DNA of 64,000 nucleotides from contig DUBN01000024.1 of NCBI GenBank assembly GCA_012960315.1, forward strand, positions 62,001 to 126,000. Direction: 5' to 3'. Positions 18,995-27,938 of the stretch are shown one piece after another. This stretch comes from Acidimicrobiia bacterium. GTDB lineage: Bacteria; Actinomycetota; Acidimicrobiia; Acidimicrobiales; Poriferisodalaceae. A program made the position numbers and the translations under genes. The notes beneath the pieces are model-generated. The model saw only the letters and a program-made list of their open reading frames with translations. It did no database searches and was not told the DNA's origin. Within the stretch, counting starts at the first letter, position 1. Each line of letters begins with the position of its first letter.

Positions 18995-21055
18995 TTACGG
19001 TACGACTTCCATAGCGACGACAGTGCGTTTTGCGACACTGCTCGCAAAGTCGGGGGCATCCCCAAATGGGAAACTGGTGCCGTCGTCCCAAACCAACCAA
19101 TACCCGTCGTTGGTGTTAGTGACCGCCATACCCGCAGTTGAGCGGCGGTTCTTGCTCCCACCACGGGAACCGAAAAACTCGACCGAACCGAAAGAGAAAA
19201 CGCCTCCATCAGATGCCACGAACCAGTAGCCCCGACCGTCTCTTGCCGCGGTCATCGAGGTAATGGGTTTGTTGAGCACAATGTCGCCAGTAGATCCGAA
19301 GAATCTGGCATCTCCGAAGCTGAAGATTCCGCCGTCGGAGGCAACTAGCCAATACCCCTTACCACTGCGGGTGGATTCCATTCCTACTACGGGCTTGTTT
19401 AGAGCCACACTGCCCATGGAACCGTAGAAGCCAGCACTGCCAAACGAGAAAACCCCTCCATCGGCCGTGGCGAGCCAGTAACCGTTGCCCGTCGGGTGGG
19501 CAGTCATTGCGACGACTGGTTCGTTAGGGGCCTGCCCCCGTAAATCCCCATGGTGTACAGCATTCCCATACGCAAACACTTCGCCGGAGTCCGATACAAG
19601 CCAATAACCATCGCTGGTCGATGGAGCAGCAATGTCGACGATGGGTCCGGACCGGTCGGCTTGCTTGGCATCACCAAAGTGCTTTGCGGTACCCACTGCG
19701 AGGACTCCGCCGTTACTTTTTGCTAACCAAAACCCGGGGTCGCTGTACTCAGGAAATTGAGGGAACCGATACCAATCAGACTTAAGGCCTAATCCTCTGC
19801 GGAACTGGTCCTCTGCCCAGTTGGAGATGTCGATGGTGGTATTGGCGACCGTGCCCCGAAGTAAAAGTTGCCTTGTTCTGCCACCCCAGTCACCTAACCC
19901 GTTTCTTAAGGTCACCTTGATTTCTTTGAGTTGGCCAATCTCGGGATAGATCGACTCCACGTCACTTCGTTGAATGTTCTTCTCCCACAGATGGTGAGGG
20001 TTCATTTCCACGTCGTCTCCGTCATCAACCACGGCCGGGAAGGCCGAAAGCTCAGATTGTGGTGTCGTCCATCCACCACTGCTTGAACCAAATTCAGCGA
20101 GGGGAATCGAGCCGTCGTAAGCGACACGGATCTGCCCCGAGGTATTCACGACTGCGGCTGTGGTCGTCCAAAAGTCGTCACCGTAGTCAAGGGGTTTACC
20201 CTTGGCACTCGCGCCCAAGTACACCTGGCATCCCACCGTGTCACAAGTGTCGGTCATGTAGCCCTTGGCTTGGCGACGTTGTGATATCGCTTCAAGGTAA
20301 GTTCGAGCCGCAATCGCTTGTGCCTTCAGAGCCTCCATCCCTAATCCCCCACCGAGCGTGCCCCAGTAGGAAGGAGTTTCTTGAGGTACTACGCCTCTTA
20401 GGTATTGCTCTCTCAGAACGCGATTGAAGCTGTATTGACCGTTCTGTTCGATTAGGCCTAGCGCACCTCTGTAGTGCCGTCGCGAAACCTCTACGGCGGG
20501 ATTCGACCGCTCACATGTGATGAGTTGTAGCAGTTGATTTAGATCATCCACTGCGGAGTTGGGGTTCAGAGGATGGGCTTCGATAAATGTGCGGCCGCTG
20601 CCGTCAACTCTTCCAGGATGACCCTGGTAAATGGGATAGCCAACATCGGCGCATCCCGCGGATTGGTTGATGTTGAAATTGTGGGGTCCGCTAGCTGAGA
20701 GCCGGGCAATCTGTCCCCCGTAGAACTGAATTCCTTCTACGGTGAACGGATTTGTGGAGGTGATCAACAGGTCCATCTCGTTGTTACGTGTGATGTGGAC
20801 TTTGATTTCGCGGTCCGCGATGACAGAACTGTTCGTGTTTGAGTAGTAGTGCTGAAGAATTTGTTCGGAGGACCAGAAATGGTCGATTGCGTAGCCGAGG
20901 GCCCCCCACTGTTGAAGGCCTCGTCCGTGGCCCCATCCTCGTCCTTCGACCGTGATGGTGTCGGGAGCGAGTGCATTTACGGCACCAGTTGGGCATATCA
21001 GTTGCGTAAGAAAAAAACAGGCAAGGAGGGCCGCCACTATTCGCTGTCGTCTCAC
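18995..21055 (-). CDS. Secreted SpoIID/LytB-domain protein with six C-terminal GYW repeats
   Basis: Of 686 residues, the first 28 form a signal peptide (basic MRRQR, hydrophobic core). A SpoIID/LytB domain follows with the conserved YLRGVVPQETPSYWG, whose Glu is the presumed catalytic residue of SpoIID-type lytic transglycosylases, and EALKAQAIAARTYL. It presumably remodels peptidoglycan. From about residue 436 six units of roughly 42 residues follow, each with GYWLV/GFWLA, DGG.F and FG (for example YWLVASDGGIFSFGDA), likely a six-bladed beta-propeller. Start is GTG at 21055 overlapping the upstream stop (GTGA), coupling it to the subtilase that carries the same repeats. Confidence 0.85.
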   Translation of the reverse strand: MRRQRIVAALLACFFLTQLICPTGAVNALAPDTITVEGRGWGHGRGLQQWGALGYAIDHFWSSEQILQHYYSNTNSSVIADREIKVHITRNNEMDLLITSTNPFTVEGIQFYGGQIARLSASGPHNFNINQSAGCADVGYPIYQGHPGRVDGSGRTFIEAHPLNPNSAVDDLNQLLQLITCERSNPAVEVSRRHYRGALGLIEQNGQYSFNRVLREQYLRGVVPQETPSYWGTLGGGLGMEALKAQAIAARTYLEAISQRRQAKGYMTDTCDTVGCQVYLGASAKGKPLDYGDDFWTTTAAVVNTSGQIRVAYDGSIPLAEFGSSSGGWTTPQSELSAFPAVVDDGDDVEMNPHHLWEKNIQRSDVESIYPEIGQLKEIKVTLRNGLGDWGGRTRQLLLRGTVANTTIDISNWAEDQFRRGLGLKSDWYRFPQFPEYSDPGFWLAKSNGGVLAVGTAKHFGDAKQADRSGPIVDIAAPSTSDGYWLVSDSGEVFAYGNAVHHGDLRGQAPNEPVVAMTAHPTGNGYWLATADGGVFSFGSAGFYGSMGSVALNKPVVGMESTRSGKGYWLVASDGGIFSFGDARFFGSTGDIVLNKPITSMTAARDGRGYWFVASDGGVFSFGSVEFFGSRGGSKNRRSTAGMAVTNTNDGYWLVWDDGTSFPFGDAPDFASSVAKRTVVAMEVVP
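18998..19740 (-). repeat. GYW-repeat array in the SpoIID-like protein (six units)
   Basis: Six consecutive in-frame units of about 42 codons encode G[FY]W[LF][AV]...[DN].G..[FL].[FV]G. Units three to five are closest to one another (DGGVFSFG, DGGIFSFG, DGGVFSFG with LNKP linkers). Similarity is much clearer in protein than in DNA, so the units are old or under protein-level selection. Confidence 0.8.
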
Positions 21056-22587
21056 CAGCCACCTACTCGGCTGCTCGCGTCAACGATTGATCCACGCAAT
21101 TCTCTTGAGGCTCCACTCCCAAGGAACGGAGAGTTGAAGTTAAAGACCCCTCCGTCTGCGGCAACAAGGTCGTACCCCAAGCGAGTTTGAATTACAGACG
21201 TTATTGGTTGATTCAGCGTCATCGCTCCCGTCGAACCATGGAAACCAGCGTCACCAAACGTGAAAATTCCCCCATCAGACGCAACCAACCAATAACCATT
21301 CCCCGACGGAGTAACCGCCATATCAACAATCGGTTTGTTTAACGTGACTTGTGCAAGATCTCCAAGGGGCAAAGCATCACCAAAGGTTGCGGTCACGCCA
21401 CTAGAGCGTGCCAGCCAATAGCCAAGCCCGCTGGCATTTGCGGCAATTGCTACCACGTCTCTGACGGAAGCTCCATTGGTGAGATCTCCGAAATGTTGTG
21501 ACTCGCCTAACGCTAGGACTTGTCCGGTTGTCGTGACTTGCCAGTGGGTCCTGTAAGGCAATGTCACTGCTCGCTCGGCGTTCAAGATTTTGTAGCTCAA
21601 TTGGGTAGTCGTGTCGGTGTGCGGTTGGGCGGCTCGAAGTAGTTGTCGAGAAATTTGAGAGGCGTCGAAGTAGGGAAACCGGGCTTTAACGAGAGAGGCG
21701 GTTGCGGCCACAAGCGGCGCGGCAAATGATGTTCCCTGTCCGAGTCGCACACCGTTACTCAACCCCGATCCGAGTGACAGTAAACGAGCGCCAGGCGCCA
21801 TCAGGTCCACCCAGTCTCCTCGATTGCTAAACGTTGCGACACCAAGAGTTTCGTCGATTGCGCCAACACTTAGGACGCCTGCTGCAGCTGCGGGAAACCG
21901 TTGACGTGTATCGCCATCATTTCCCGCTGCAGCGATAACTAGGGCACCCGCAGCTACTGCCTCGTTGATCGCGTCTTCAAGTACGGGCGACAGTTGAGTT
22001 CCCGCCTGTACAAAGGACAATGTGATGACATCGGCGCCATGACGTGCTGCGCACCGAATCCCATCGGCAATGTCGCTAGTAGTTCCGTTGCTTCCTTTCA
22101 TCACTCGCACATCGAGTAGGTCGGTGTTCCAGTCCAGCCCGGCAGTTCCAATAGAGTTGTCACTTGCTGCGCCGATCAAACCGGCGATAAATGTCCCATG
22201 GCTCGTGTCATATGCGGCATTTGGCCCTAACCCACATCCAGGGATACTTCGAACCCGGCCAATCAGGTCCGGGTGGGCAGTGTCGATGCCAGTGTCCACG
22301 ATGGCGACGGTGACTTCGGAGGCACCGGTGGTGATATCCCATGCGCTCTGAGCGCCGAGTGATTCGAAATGCCACGGAACGCCGTACGGTTGACAACCGC
22401 TCACACAGGGGTCATTAGGAGCCAATGTCGACACGAAATCCGAGCGGGCGATTCTATTTAGCTCAATGCCTCCAGCAGGCGCGATGAACCAGAATGAGCT
22501 ACTGGCTAATAGAAATGCCGCCGCTAGAGCCTTAAATCGATCCACGTATCTTCCAGATGGGGGTTGGGTACCGAGAGTACCGACCAT
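21052..22587 (-). CDS. Secreted S8 family serine peptidase (subtilase) with C-terminal GYW repeats
   Basis: The 511-residue protein has an N-terminal hydrophobic signal (about 17-40) and a complete subtilisin triad: Asp98 in VAIVDTGID, His130 in DTSHGTFIAG and Ser287 in GQGTSFAAPLVAA, with oxyanion Asn223 in AAGNDGD. Paired Cys61/Cys65 may form a disulfide. From about residue 350 come four GYW units; the protein stops right after GGW, apparently the first strand of a fifth unit. It heads the surface operon, overlapping the SpoIID-like gene by four bases. A secreted, wall-associated protease is likely; its substrate is unknown. Confidence 0.9.
   Translation of the reverse strand: MVGTLGTQPPSGRYVDRFKALAAAFLLASSSFWFIAPAGGIELNRIARSDFVSTLAPNDPCVSGCQPYGVPWHFESLGAQSAWDITTGASEVTVAIVDTGIDTAHPDLIGRVRSIPGCGLGPNAAYDTSHGTFIAGLIGAASDNSIGTAGLDWNTDLLDVRVMKGSNGTTSDIADGIRCAARHGADVITLSFVQAGTQLSPVLEDAINEAVAAGALVIAAAGNDGDTRQRFPAAAAGVLSVGAIDETLGVATFSNRGDWVDLMAPGARLLSLGSGLSNGVRLGQGTSFAAPLVAATASLVKARFPYFDASQISRQLLRAAQPHTDTTTQLSYKILNAERAVTLPYRTHWQVTTTGQVLALGESQHFGDLTNGASVRDVVAIAANASGLGYWLARSSGVTATFGDALPLGDLAQVTLNKPIVDMAVTPSGNGYWLVASDGGIFTFGDAGFHGSTGAMTLNQPITSVIQTRLGYDLVAADGGVFNFNSPFLGSGASRELRGSIVDASSRVGGW
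21055..21545 (-). repeat. GYW-repeat array in the subtilase (four units plus a stub)
   Basis: Four units of about 42 codons (HWQVT, GYWLA, GYWLV, GYDLV) end in a GGW stub directly followed by the stop. The third unit (YWLVASDGGIFTFGDAGF) nearly matches unit four of the SpoIID-like protein in amino acids, while the codons differ. Confidence 0.75.
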
Positions 22588-22627
22588 TCACGAATGAGTA
22601 GAGTCGCCTGGTCGAGTCACAAGACGG

Positions 22628-23608
22628 TTAGGAAAGTTTGCTTTGTTCTAGGGCGAGGTCGTGATCGACCATCATTGTCACTAGCTCCCTAAACGACACC
22701 GTGGGTTCCCAACCGAGCGTTGTTTTTGCTTTAGTTGCGTCGCCAACAAGAACGTCAACTTCTGCTGGGCGGAAGAAACGCGGATCAATTTGCACGTACT
22801 TTTCCCAGTCGTCAATACCAGCTGACGCAAAAGCAAGTTCGACAAACTCGCTCACGGCGTGGGTCTCTCCGGTGGCGACCACGAAGTCATCAGGTTCGTC
22901 TTGTTGCAGCATTAGATACATGGCTCGGACATAATCTCCAGCGAATCCCCAGTCACGTTTCGCGTCAAGGTTTCCTAGCGCTACATGATCTTGTACACCG
23001 AGTTTAATTCGAGCGACAGCGTTGGTGACTTTTCGCGTTACGAACTCAAGCCCGCGACGCGGTGACTCGTGATTAAAGAGGATCCCGCTGCAGGTGTACA
23101 GCCCGTAGCTCTCTCTGTAATTCACTGTGGTGTGGTGACCAAAAACTTTGGCCGACCCGTAAGGACTACGCGGATGTAACGGGGTGAGTTCTGTTTGTGG
23201 GGTCTCACGGACCTTGCCAAACATCTCGCTTGAGGAAGCTTGATAGAAACGAATGGCGTTGTCTTGACCTCCAACGAGCCGTATCGCTTCAAGGAGCCGC
23301 AGTACTCCCAATCCTGTGATGTTTGCCGTTAACTCCGCTTGTTTGAAAGAGAGGGCAACAAACGAGATTGCTCCAAGGTTGTACACCTCATGTGGTTGTG
23401 TGTACTCCAAGGCCGCGATCAGCGAAGAAAGATCCTGAAGGTCACCTTCGACCAGTTCAACGAACGGTAATTCGCTCGTTATCAGCTCAGCCTTAGGGTT
23501 ATGTTGACCCTTAATCAGGCCATAAACCTTGTACCCCTCATCGTGGAGGACTTCCGCCAAGTACTGGCCGTCTTGGCCGGTGATGCCGGTAATTAGAGCA
23601 TTGCGCAA
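22628..23608 (-). CDS. gmd: GDP-mannose 4,6-dehydratase
   Basis: A short-chain dehydrogenase that converts GDP-D-mannose to GDP-4-keto-6-deoxymannose, the precursor of GDP-fucose or GDP-rhamnose. Visible are the NADP-binding [16 protein letters not shown] at the N-terminus, [12 protein letters not shown], the catalytic SSSEMFGK with YGSAK (Tyr-x3-Lys), and the [10 protein letters not shown] and [11 protein letters not shown] signatures of Gmd. A frame open to 23683 exists, but the family start and GGAG at 23616-23619 point to a TTG start at 23608 (326 residues). No GMER/RMD enzyme to complete the sugar is in the window. A GT4 gene lies 99 bases upstream. Confidence 0.93.
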   Translation of the reverse strand: MRNALITGITGQDGQYLAEVLHDEGYKVYGLIKGQHNPKAELITSELPFVELVEGDLQDLSSLIAALEYTQPHEVYNLGAISFVALSFKQAELTANITGLGVLRLLEAIRLVGGQDNAIRFYQASSSEMFGKVRETPQTELTPLHPRSPYGSAKVFGHHTTVNYRESYGLYTCSGILFNHESPRRGLEFVTRKVTNAVARIKLGVQDHVALGNLDAKRDWGFAGDYVRAMYLMLQQDEPDDFVVATGETHAVSEFVELAFASAGIDDWEKYVQIDPRFFRPAEVDVLVGDATKAKTTLGWEPTVSFRELVTMMVDHDLALEQSKLS

Positions 23609-23613
23609 GTGGG

Positions 23614-23620
23614 CTCTCCG
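23614..23620 (-). promoter_or_regulatory. Ribosome-binding site deciding the TTG start of gmd
   Basis: CGGAGAG on the minus strand places GGAG seven bases before the TTG at 23608, where the conserved Gmd N-terminus begins. The upstream in-frame extension has no family resemblance. Confidence 0.6.
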
Positions 23621-23707
23621 CCTTCGATGTATTGGATTTGGAAAGCCTACGATGACTTCGACTTGGTCGCGTGCACCCCCCAAGGCAGTTGCGCGTCGTC
23701 CCAGTCT

Positions 23708-24784
23708 TTAGAGAAAAGAGTCGTACACGTCAATAAGTCCGCCAGCGGTGTCAGCCCAACTGAAACGGGCAGCACGATCACGGCCAGCTTGAATTAGGTG
23801 TGCTCGGATTTGTTCGTCCTCCAGAACGTGTGTCAACGCGCTTGCGAGGGCGTCCACATCACCGGGGTCGACCATCAGCGCGGCATCACCCGCAATTTCT
23901 GGAATCGCACCACCGGTGGTGGTCACAACCGGTGTTCCCGACGCCATTGCTTCAACAACCGGGAGACCGAAACCTTCGTAGTGGCTCGGATGAACAAGAA
24001 TTGTGGCGTCAGCGATACGTCGATCTCGTTCCTCATCGTCAACGAAACCAATTCTCTGAACACGCGCTGCGATACTGGCAGGTAATCGTCCTACCAATTG
24101 ATTGGTTCGATTTTCGTCATCTCCCGCCGGCCCAATGATGTGAAGCTCGACGCTCTTGTTCGCCTGCGCGATCAGCCCAAAAGCGCTTATCAGATCACTG
24201 ATGCCTTTACGCCTTTGAGTTACTCCAAGCGTTACAAGCACCGGACTCGTCCCTTTGGGTTCCCTGCTTGACGGACGGGGGTGCACGCCGGGGTACACCA
24301 CTCTGACATCAGGCGCTGCGTAACGGTCACGGATCTCATCTGCTACGAAGTTCGAGATTGCGTGGACTACAGCACCGGTATTAACCGCGTCTGCTACCGC
24401 ACGATCAAAGCGCGCTATCGGAACTGACGCAGCCACTGGTTCACGCAGAAACGACAGGTCGTGAACTGTGACGAGGCGCGGGTGACTAGACGGAGGCACT
24501 AGGTAGTTGGTGCCGTGCACAACATCGACCCCGCCCACAAATCTCTCTATTCGCGGTCCCTTAAAACGACGCCAAACAGTTGCCGCCTTTCCAGCAGGTA
24601 TTGGCACCCACGCCCCCTGCGTTTTTCCTCGTAGGCGAGCTCCAACGGACAGGGTGTATGGGGCTATTTCGATATCGATGCCCTCCTGTTCCAAAGCCTG
24701 GATAGAGCGAAGCAATTCAGCGACGAAAACACCGATGCCGGTACGTGTGCCAATCAGTGGCGTAGCGTCAAGAGCAACCCGCAT
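23708..24784 (-). CDS. Family 4 glycosyltransferase
   Basis: The 358-residue GT-B enzyme starts MRVALDATPLIGTRTGIGVF, contains the acceptor-side stretch VVHGTNYLVPPS and VTVHDLSF, and ends with the donor site HPSHYEGFGLPVVEAMASG (EX7E motif). The N-terminal 'DATPL...TGIG.Y/F' pattern is typical of mannosyl- or rhamnosyl-type GT4s in exopolysaccharide clusters. Sugar and acceptor cannot be told. It lies upstream of gmd on the same strand and diverges from the methyltransferase-like gene. Confidence 0.88.
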   Translation of the reverse strand: MRVALDATPLIGTRTGIGVFVAELLRSIQALEQEGIDIEIAPYTLSVGARLRGKTQGAWVPIPAGKAATVWRRFKGPRIERFVGGVDVVHGTNYLVPPSSHPRLVTVHDLSFLREPVAASVPIARFDRAVADAVNTGAVVHAISNFVADEIRDRYAAPDVRVVYPGVHPRPSSREPKGTSPVLVTLGVTQRRKGISDLISAFGLIAQANKSVELHIIGPAGDDENRTNQLVGRLPASIAARVQRIGFVDDEERDRRIADATILVHPSHYEGFGLPVVEAMASGTPVVTTTGGAIPEIAGDAALMVDPGDVDALASALTHVLEDEQIRAHLIQAGRDRAARFSWADTAGGLIDVYDSFL

Positions 24785-24847
24785 GTCCCAGGTACGCTAT
24801 CGACTCGCCGACCACCAAGTGGGACGGGCCGCCGGAGGACCCTGTTG
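24785..24847. promoter_or_regulatory. Divergent intergenic region, GT4 and GT4-operon leader gene
   Basis: Sixty-three bases separate genes transcribed in opposite directions, so both promoters or their leaders are probably here (inference). GGAGG at 24834-24838 is the likely ribosome-binding site of the plus-strand gene. I see no clear -35/-10 pair. Confidence 0.4.
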
Positions 24848-25819
24848 ATGAACGATTCCCAGTCCGACGCCACCTATTTCGAGTCGGTGGTGAGCGAAAT
24901 CGAAGCAGAGGCGCAACGGCGTTCCGACAGTGGCGAATATCCCAGAGCTTTGCTCCGCAGCCTGGATGAAGAGTTTCGACGTTGGATTCCGGATGCAAGC
25001 CTAGAAAACGGGGTCGAAGACACCATTAGAGGCGTAGAGGCTGCAGCGTACGTCGATCCCGTCGTTCCGGTGGATAGCCGGAGCCCACTTGGGCGTTACA
25101 TCAAATGGGCAGTTCGGCGCTTCACCTACTTTTATCACCGACATACAGCGCAACAGATCACCGCTCTCGGTATTCACATTACGAGGCCACTTCGCTTACT
25201 CGACGCAAGCGTCAAGAACGTGGACCGCAGGCTTTCGGCACTTGAAGATCGATTTGATGTCGGCACGACTGCTCGAGCCGAACTAATTGCAGGAATCTCG
25301 GCCTTCCCTATCTCATCGGATTTTAGAGAAGTACTCGCCTCACACCTAGCTACCGCTTCAGGGCGAGTGCTGTTCGGAGATCAAGTTGACCCCGATCTTC
25401 TTCAATTTCTTCGTGCCAGCGGAGTCGATACCTATGGCGTGACTCCATCGAGCGAACGAAGCGACCTTGTTGATGTTCGGCAAGAGACTCTGATCGAACA
25501 CTTGGAACATTTGGAAGATAAGTCGCTTGGCGGCTTCGTTCTCTGTGGTCTCACCGGTCGAGCGTCTCTCAATGAGCAACTTCGCGCTCTGCGCCTTCTC
25601 TTGCTGCGATCTAAACCTGATGCACGAGTGGCTGTAATCGTGGTCCATGCCGAGACCTGGTCAGCTCGTCTTGGTCCCGTCGCAGCGGACCTACTTGATG
25701 GACGCCCACTACACCCAGAAACCTGGACTCATTTGCTTCTACGGGAACACGCCCTGGAAGTCACCGCCGTCCAATCCTCAGATTCTCAGTCGACTTTGAT
25801 TACCGCAAAACTTTCATGA
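24848..25819 (+). CDS. Methyltransferase-like protein with degenerate SAM-binding site
   Basis: A 323-residue protein with an N-terminal helical part (about 1-95), SPLGRYIKWAVRRFTYFYHR, a short coiled coil (NVDRRLSALEDR) and a C-terminal region aligned by eye with class I methyltransferases of surface-polysaccharide clusters: EDKSLGGFVLCG for the 'DGSLGAVF' strand and DGRPLHPETWTHLL for the 'RPLHPETLRFLL' segment. The glycine-rich SAM loop expected before DPDLLQFLRASGVDTYGV is replaced by RVLFGDQVDP, so catalysis is doubtful. It opens an operon, its TGA overlapping the first of three GT4 genes. A structural or length-control role is only a guess. Confidence 0.55.
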   Translation: MNDSQSDATYFESVVSEIEAEAQRRSDSGEYPRALLRSLDEEFRRWIPDASLENGVEDTIRGVEAAAYVDPVVPVDSRSPLGRYIKWAVRRFTYFYHRHTAQQITALGIHITRPLRLLDASVKNVDRRLSALEDRFDVGTTARAELIAGISAFPISSDFREVLASHLATASGRVLFGDQVDPDLLQFLRASGVDTYGVTPSSERSDLVDVRQETLIEHLEHLEDKSLGGFVLCGLTGRASLNEQLRALRLLLLRSKPDARVAVIVVHAETWSARLGPVAADLLDGRPLHPETWTHLLLREHALEVTAVQSSDSQSTLITAKLS

Positions 25820-26880
25820 CCAGTGTGCATCAACTGGTCCCGACCATATCCCCGCGCGACGCGGTGGGTAATCACACACTCGCACTCCAAGGCGTGCTGC
25901 GAGGACTTGGATTCGAAAGCGAAATTTTCTCAATGTTTCGGCATCCAGATTTGATGACCAAAACTCACTACGTGGATCAACTCCCACCAAACGCGGATGC
26001 CGTCATCTACCAACTGTCAATTGGTAGCCCAGTGGCTGACCGTTGGGCTCGTCACCCGGGCAAGAAAATTGCGAATTACCACAACATCACTCCCATTTCC
26101 CTAGTTGGCAAATGGGATGGCTTGCTAGCGGCGGAAGTACAACTCGGACGCGACCAGATGGCTAGGTATGCGAACGTTTGCGACCACGCCATATGTGACT
26201 CAGATTTCAACAAAGCCGAACTAGACGCTCTTGGATATCCCTCAACCGAGACAGTTCCTGTTCTTTTCGATATTTCAAGCGCCAAGGCCGACAAGGGAAC
26301 TCTCACCCGTTTGCTCCGGAACCGTCGAGGAACTCAAGTGCTGTTCGTAGGCAGAATTGCCCCCAATAAGGCACACCACGATTTGGTGGCGGCCGTACGA
26401 ACCCTGCGAGACGCACATGGTGACGAAGCTCACCTTCATATCGTCGGCACTGACGGTCCACCGGGCTACCGCAGGGTTGTAGACACAATTGTTTCCCACG
26501 CCGGGATGCGAGGCCACGTCACGTTCCACGGATCGATCACTCAAGAGGAACTTGTTGCGCACTACCAGGCAGCAGATGTGTTCTGTTGTCTCAGTGACCA
26601 CGAAGGGTTCTGTGTTCCGGTGATCGAAGCAATGCATCACGGACTTCCAGTAGTCGCATACGAGTGCACAGCAGTCGGTGAGACAGTGAGCGGGGGTGGT
26701 TTGTTGCTGCCTGAGAAGAATTCTTTACTGGTGGCAGCGGCGCTGCACCGGGTGAGCACAGATGCCCAGCTTGCGGGACGGCTTCAAGAAGCTGGCCGGC
26801 GACGAGCAGCTGATTTCAATCGAACTGTTACTGAAAGCCGATTTCGCGATTCGTTTTCGGTGCTCATGGAGTCACAATGA
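25816..26880 (+). CDS. Family 4 glycosyltransferase (first of a tandem set)
   Basis: The 354-residue GT-B protein begins MTSVHQLVPTISPRDAVGNH, an N-terminus shared with the next gene, and has CDHAICDSDFNKAEL, FVGRIAPNKAHHDLV and the donor-site SDHEGFCVPVIEAMHHGLP (EX7E). It resembles polysaccharide mannosyl/rhamnosyl GT4 enzymes; the substrate is not determinable. ATG at 25816 overlaps the preceding TGA, and its own stop overlaps the next ATG, so the set is translationally coupled. Confidence 0.88.
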   Translation: MTSVHQLVPTISPRDAVGNHTLALQGVLRGLGFESEIFSMFRHPDLMTKTHYVDQLPPNADAVIYQLSIGSPVADRWARHPGKKIANYHNITPISLVGKWDGLLAAEVQLGRDQMARYANVCDHAICDSDFNKAELDALGYPSTETVPVLFDISSAKADKGTLTRLLRNRRGTQVLFVGRIAPNKAHHDLVAAVRTLRDAHGDEAHLHIVGTDGPPGYRRVVDTIVSHAGMRGHVTFHGSITQEELVAHYQAADVFCCLSDHEGFCVPVIEAMHHGLPVVAYECTAVGETVSGGGLLLPEKNSLLVAAALHRVSTDAQLAGRLQEAGRRRAADFNRTVTESRFRDSFSVLMESQ

Positions 26881-27938
26881 CCTGGGACGCTGTGCATCAG
26901 TTCGTGCCGACTCTTCAGCCAGGGGACGCTATTGGTAGCCACGTGCTGTGGATCCGGAATCGTCTCCGAATTCAGGGCTGCAGGTCAGAGATCTTCGTTG
27001 GGACCAAGAACCCTCGTACCGCACAAGAAACCCATGATCTAGCGGCGGTTGATCAACACGTCACTTCAAGCGGCCGAACCCTTTTTTTGTATCACGTTGC
27101 ACAAGCCTCGCCTTGCGCAGATTTCCTACTTGACCGCCAAGAACCTCTGGCTCTTGTCTTTCACAATTTCACGCCTCCGGAACTATTGATTCACTGGGAT
27201 CCTGACGTCGCTTTTGAACTGCTCCGAGCGCAAGAACAGTTGACTGATCTTGTCGCGAAGTCTCAGTTTGCTATCTGCGACAGTCGCTTTAATGAACGTA
27301 CATTGGCCAGTTTCGGAAATGTGGCCACATCAGTCGTGCCATTGCCATTGCAGAACAACCCAAGTCCGGTAGAAGAGAATCGCCAACGGCCCGTTGTCCT
27401 GTTTGTCGGAAGGGTGGCTCCGAATAAGGCAGTTCATGACCTGATTACCGCTGCGGCTCTACTGCTAGAAAACGTTCCGGACACAGAGCTTCGAATCGTG
27501 GGCGGACAGACCAGTGATCTCTATGAAGCAACGTTAGACGGTTTAGTCCAGGCTCTGGGACTTGGCGACACGGTGACGTTTACAGGTTGGATTGATGATG
27601 AACAGCTTGAACTCGAGTACCGACGCGCCTCAGTTTTTTGCACATTGAGCGACCATGAGGGATTCGGAGTTCCGATCGCTGAAGCCATGTCGCATGGACT
27701 TCCAGTAGTCGCCTACGCAAACACTGCCGTCACCGAAACAGTCGGCGACGGAGGGTTGTTGCTGCACTCAAAAACCCCCGCGCTAGTCGCTACCGCCCTC
27801 GAAAAAGTACTGGTTGACAAAGAGCTGGCAAATAGGCTGTCTACAAGCGGATACCGCCGAGTCGCATCTTTCAATTCAGAATTGGTGGGGCACGCCCTAG
27901 ATCAAGCACTTCGTAACTTGAGTAGCCAAGCAAGATGA
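26877..27938 (+). CDS. Family 4 glycosyltransferase (second of the tandem set)
   Basis: This 353-residue enzyme opens AVHQFVPTLQPGDAIGSH, a clear paralogue of the gene before it (HQLVPTISPRDAVGNH), and shares FAICDSRFNERTL, FVGRVAPNKAVHDLI and SDHEGFGVPIAEAMSHGLP. The pair most likely arose by tandem duplication and then diverged, perhaps adding successive residues of one glycan. ATGA overlaps exist at both ends. Confidence 0.88.
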   Translation: MTWDAVHQFVPTLQPGDAIGSHVLWIRNRLRIQGCRSEIFVGTKNPRTAQETHDLAAVDQHVTSSGRTLFLYHVAQASPCADFLLDRQEPLALVFHNFTPPELLIHWDPDVAFELLRAQEQLTDLVAKSQFAICDSRFNERTLASFGNVATSVVPLPLQNNPSPVEENRQRPVVLFVGRVAPNKAVHDLITAAALLLENVPDTELRIVGGQTSDLYEATLDGLVQALGLGDTVTFTGWIDDEQLELEYRRASVFCTLSDHEGFGVPIAEAMSHGLPVVAYANTAVTETVGDGGLLLHSKTPALVATALEKVLVDKELANRLSTSGYRRVASFNSELVGHALDQALRNLSSQAR

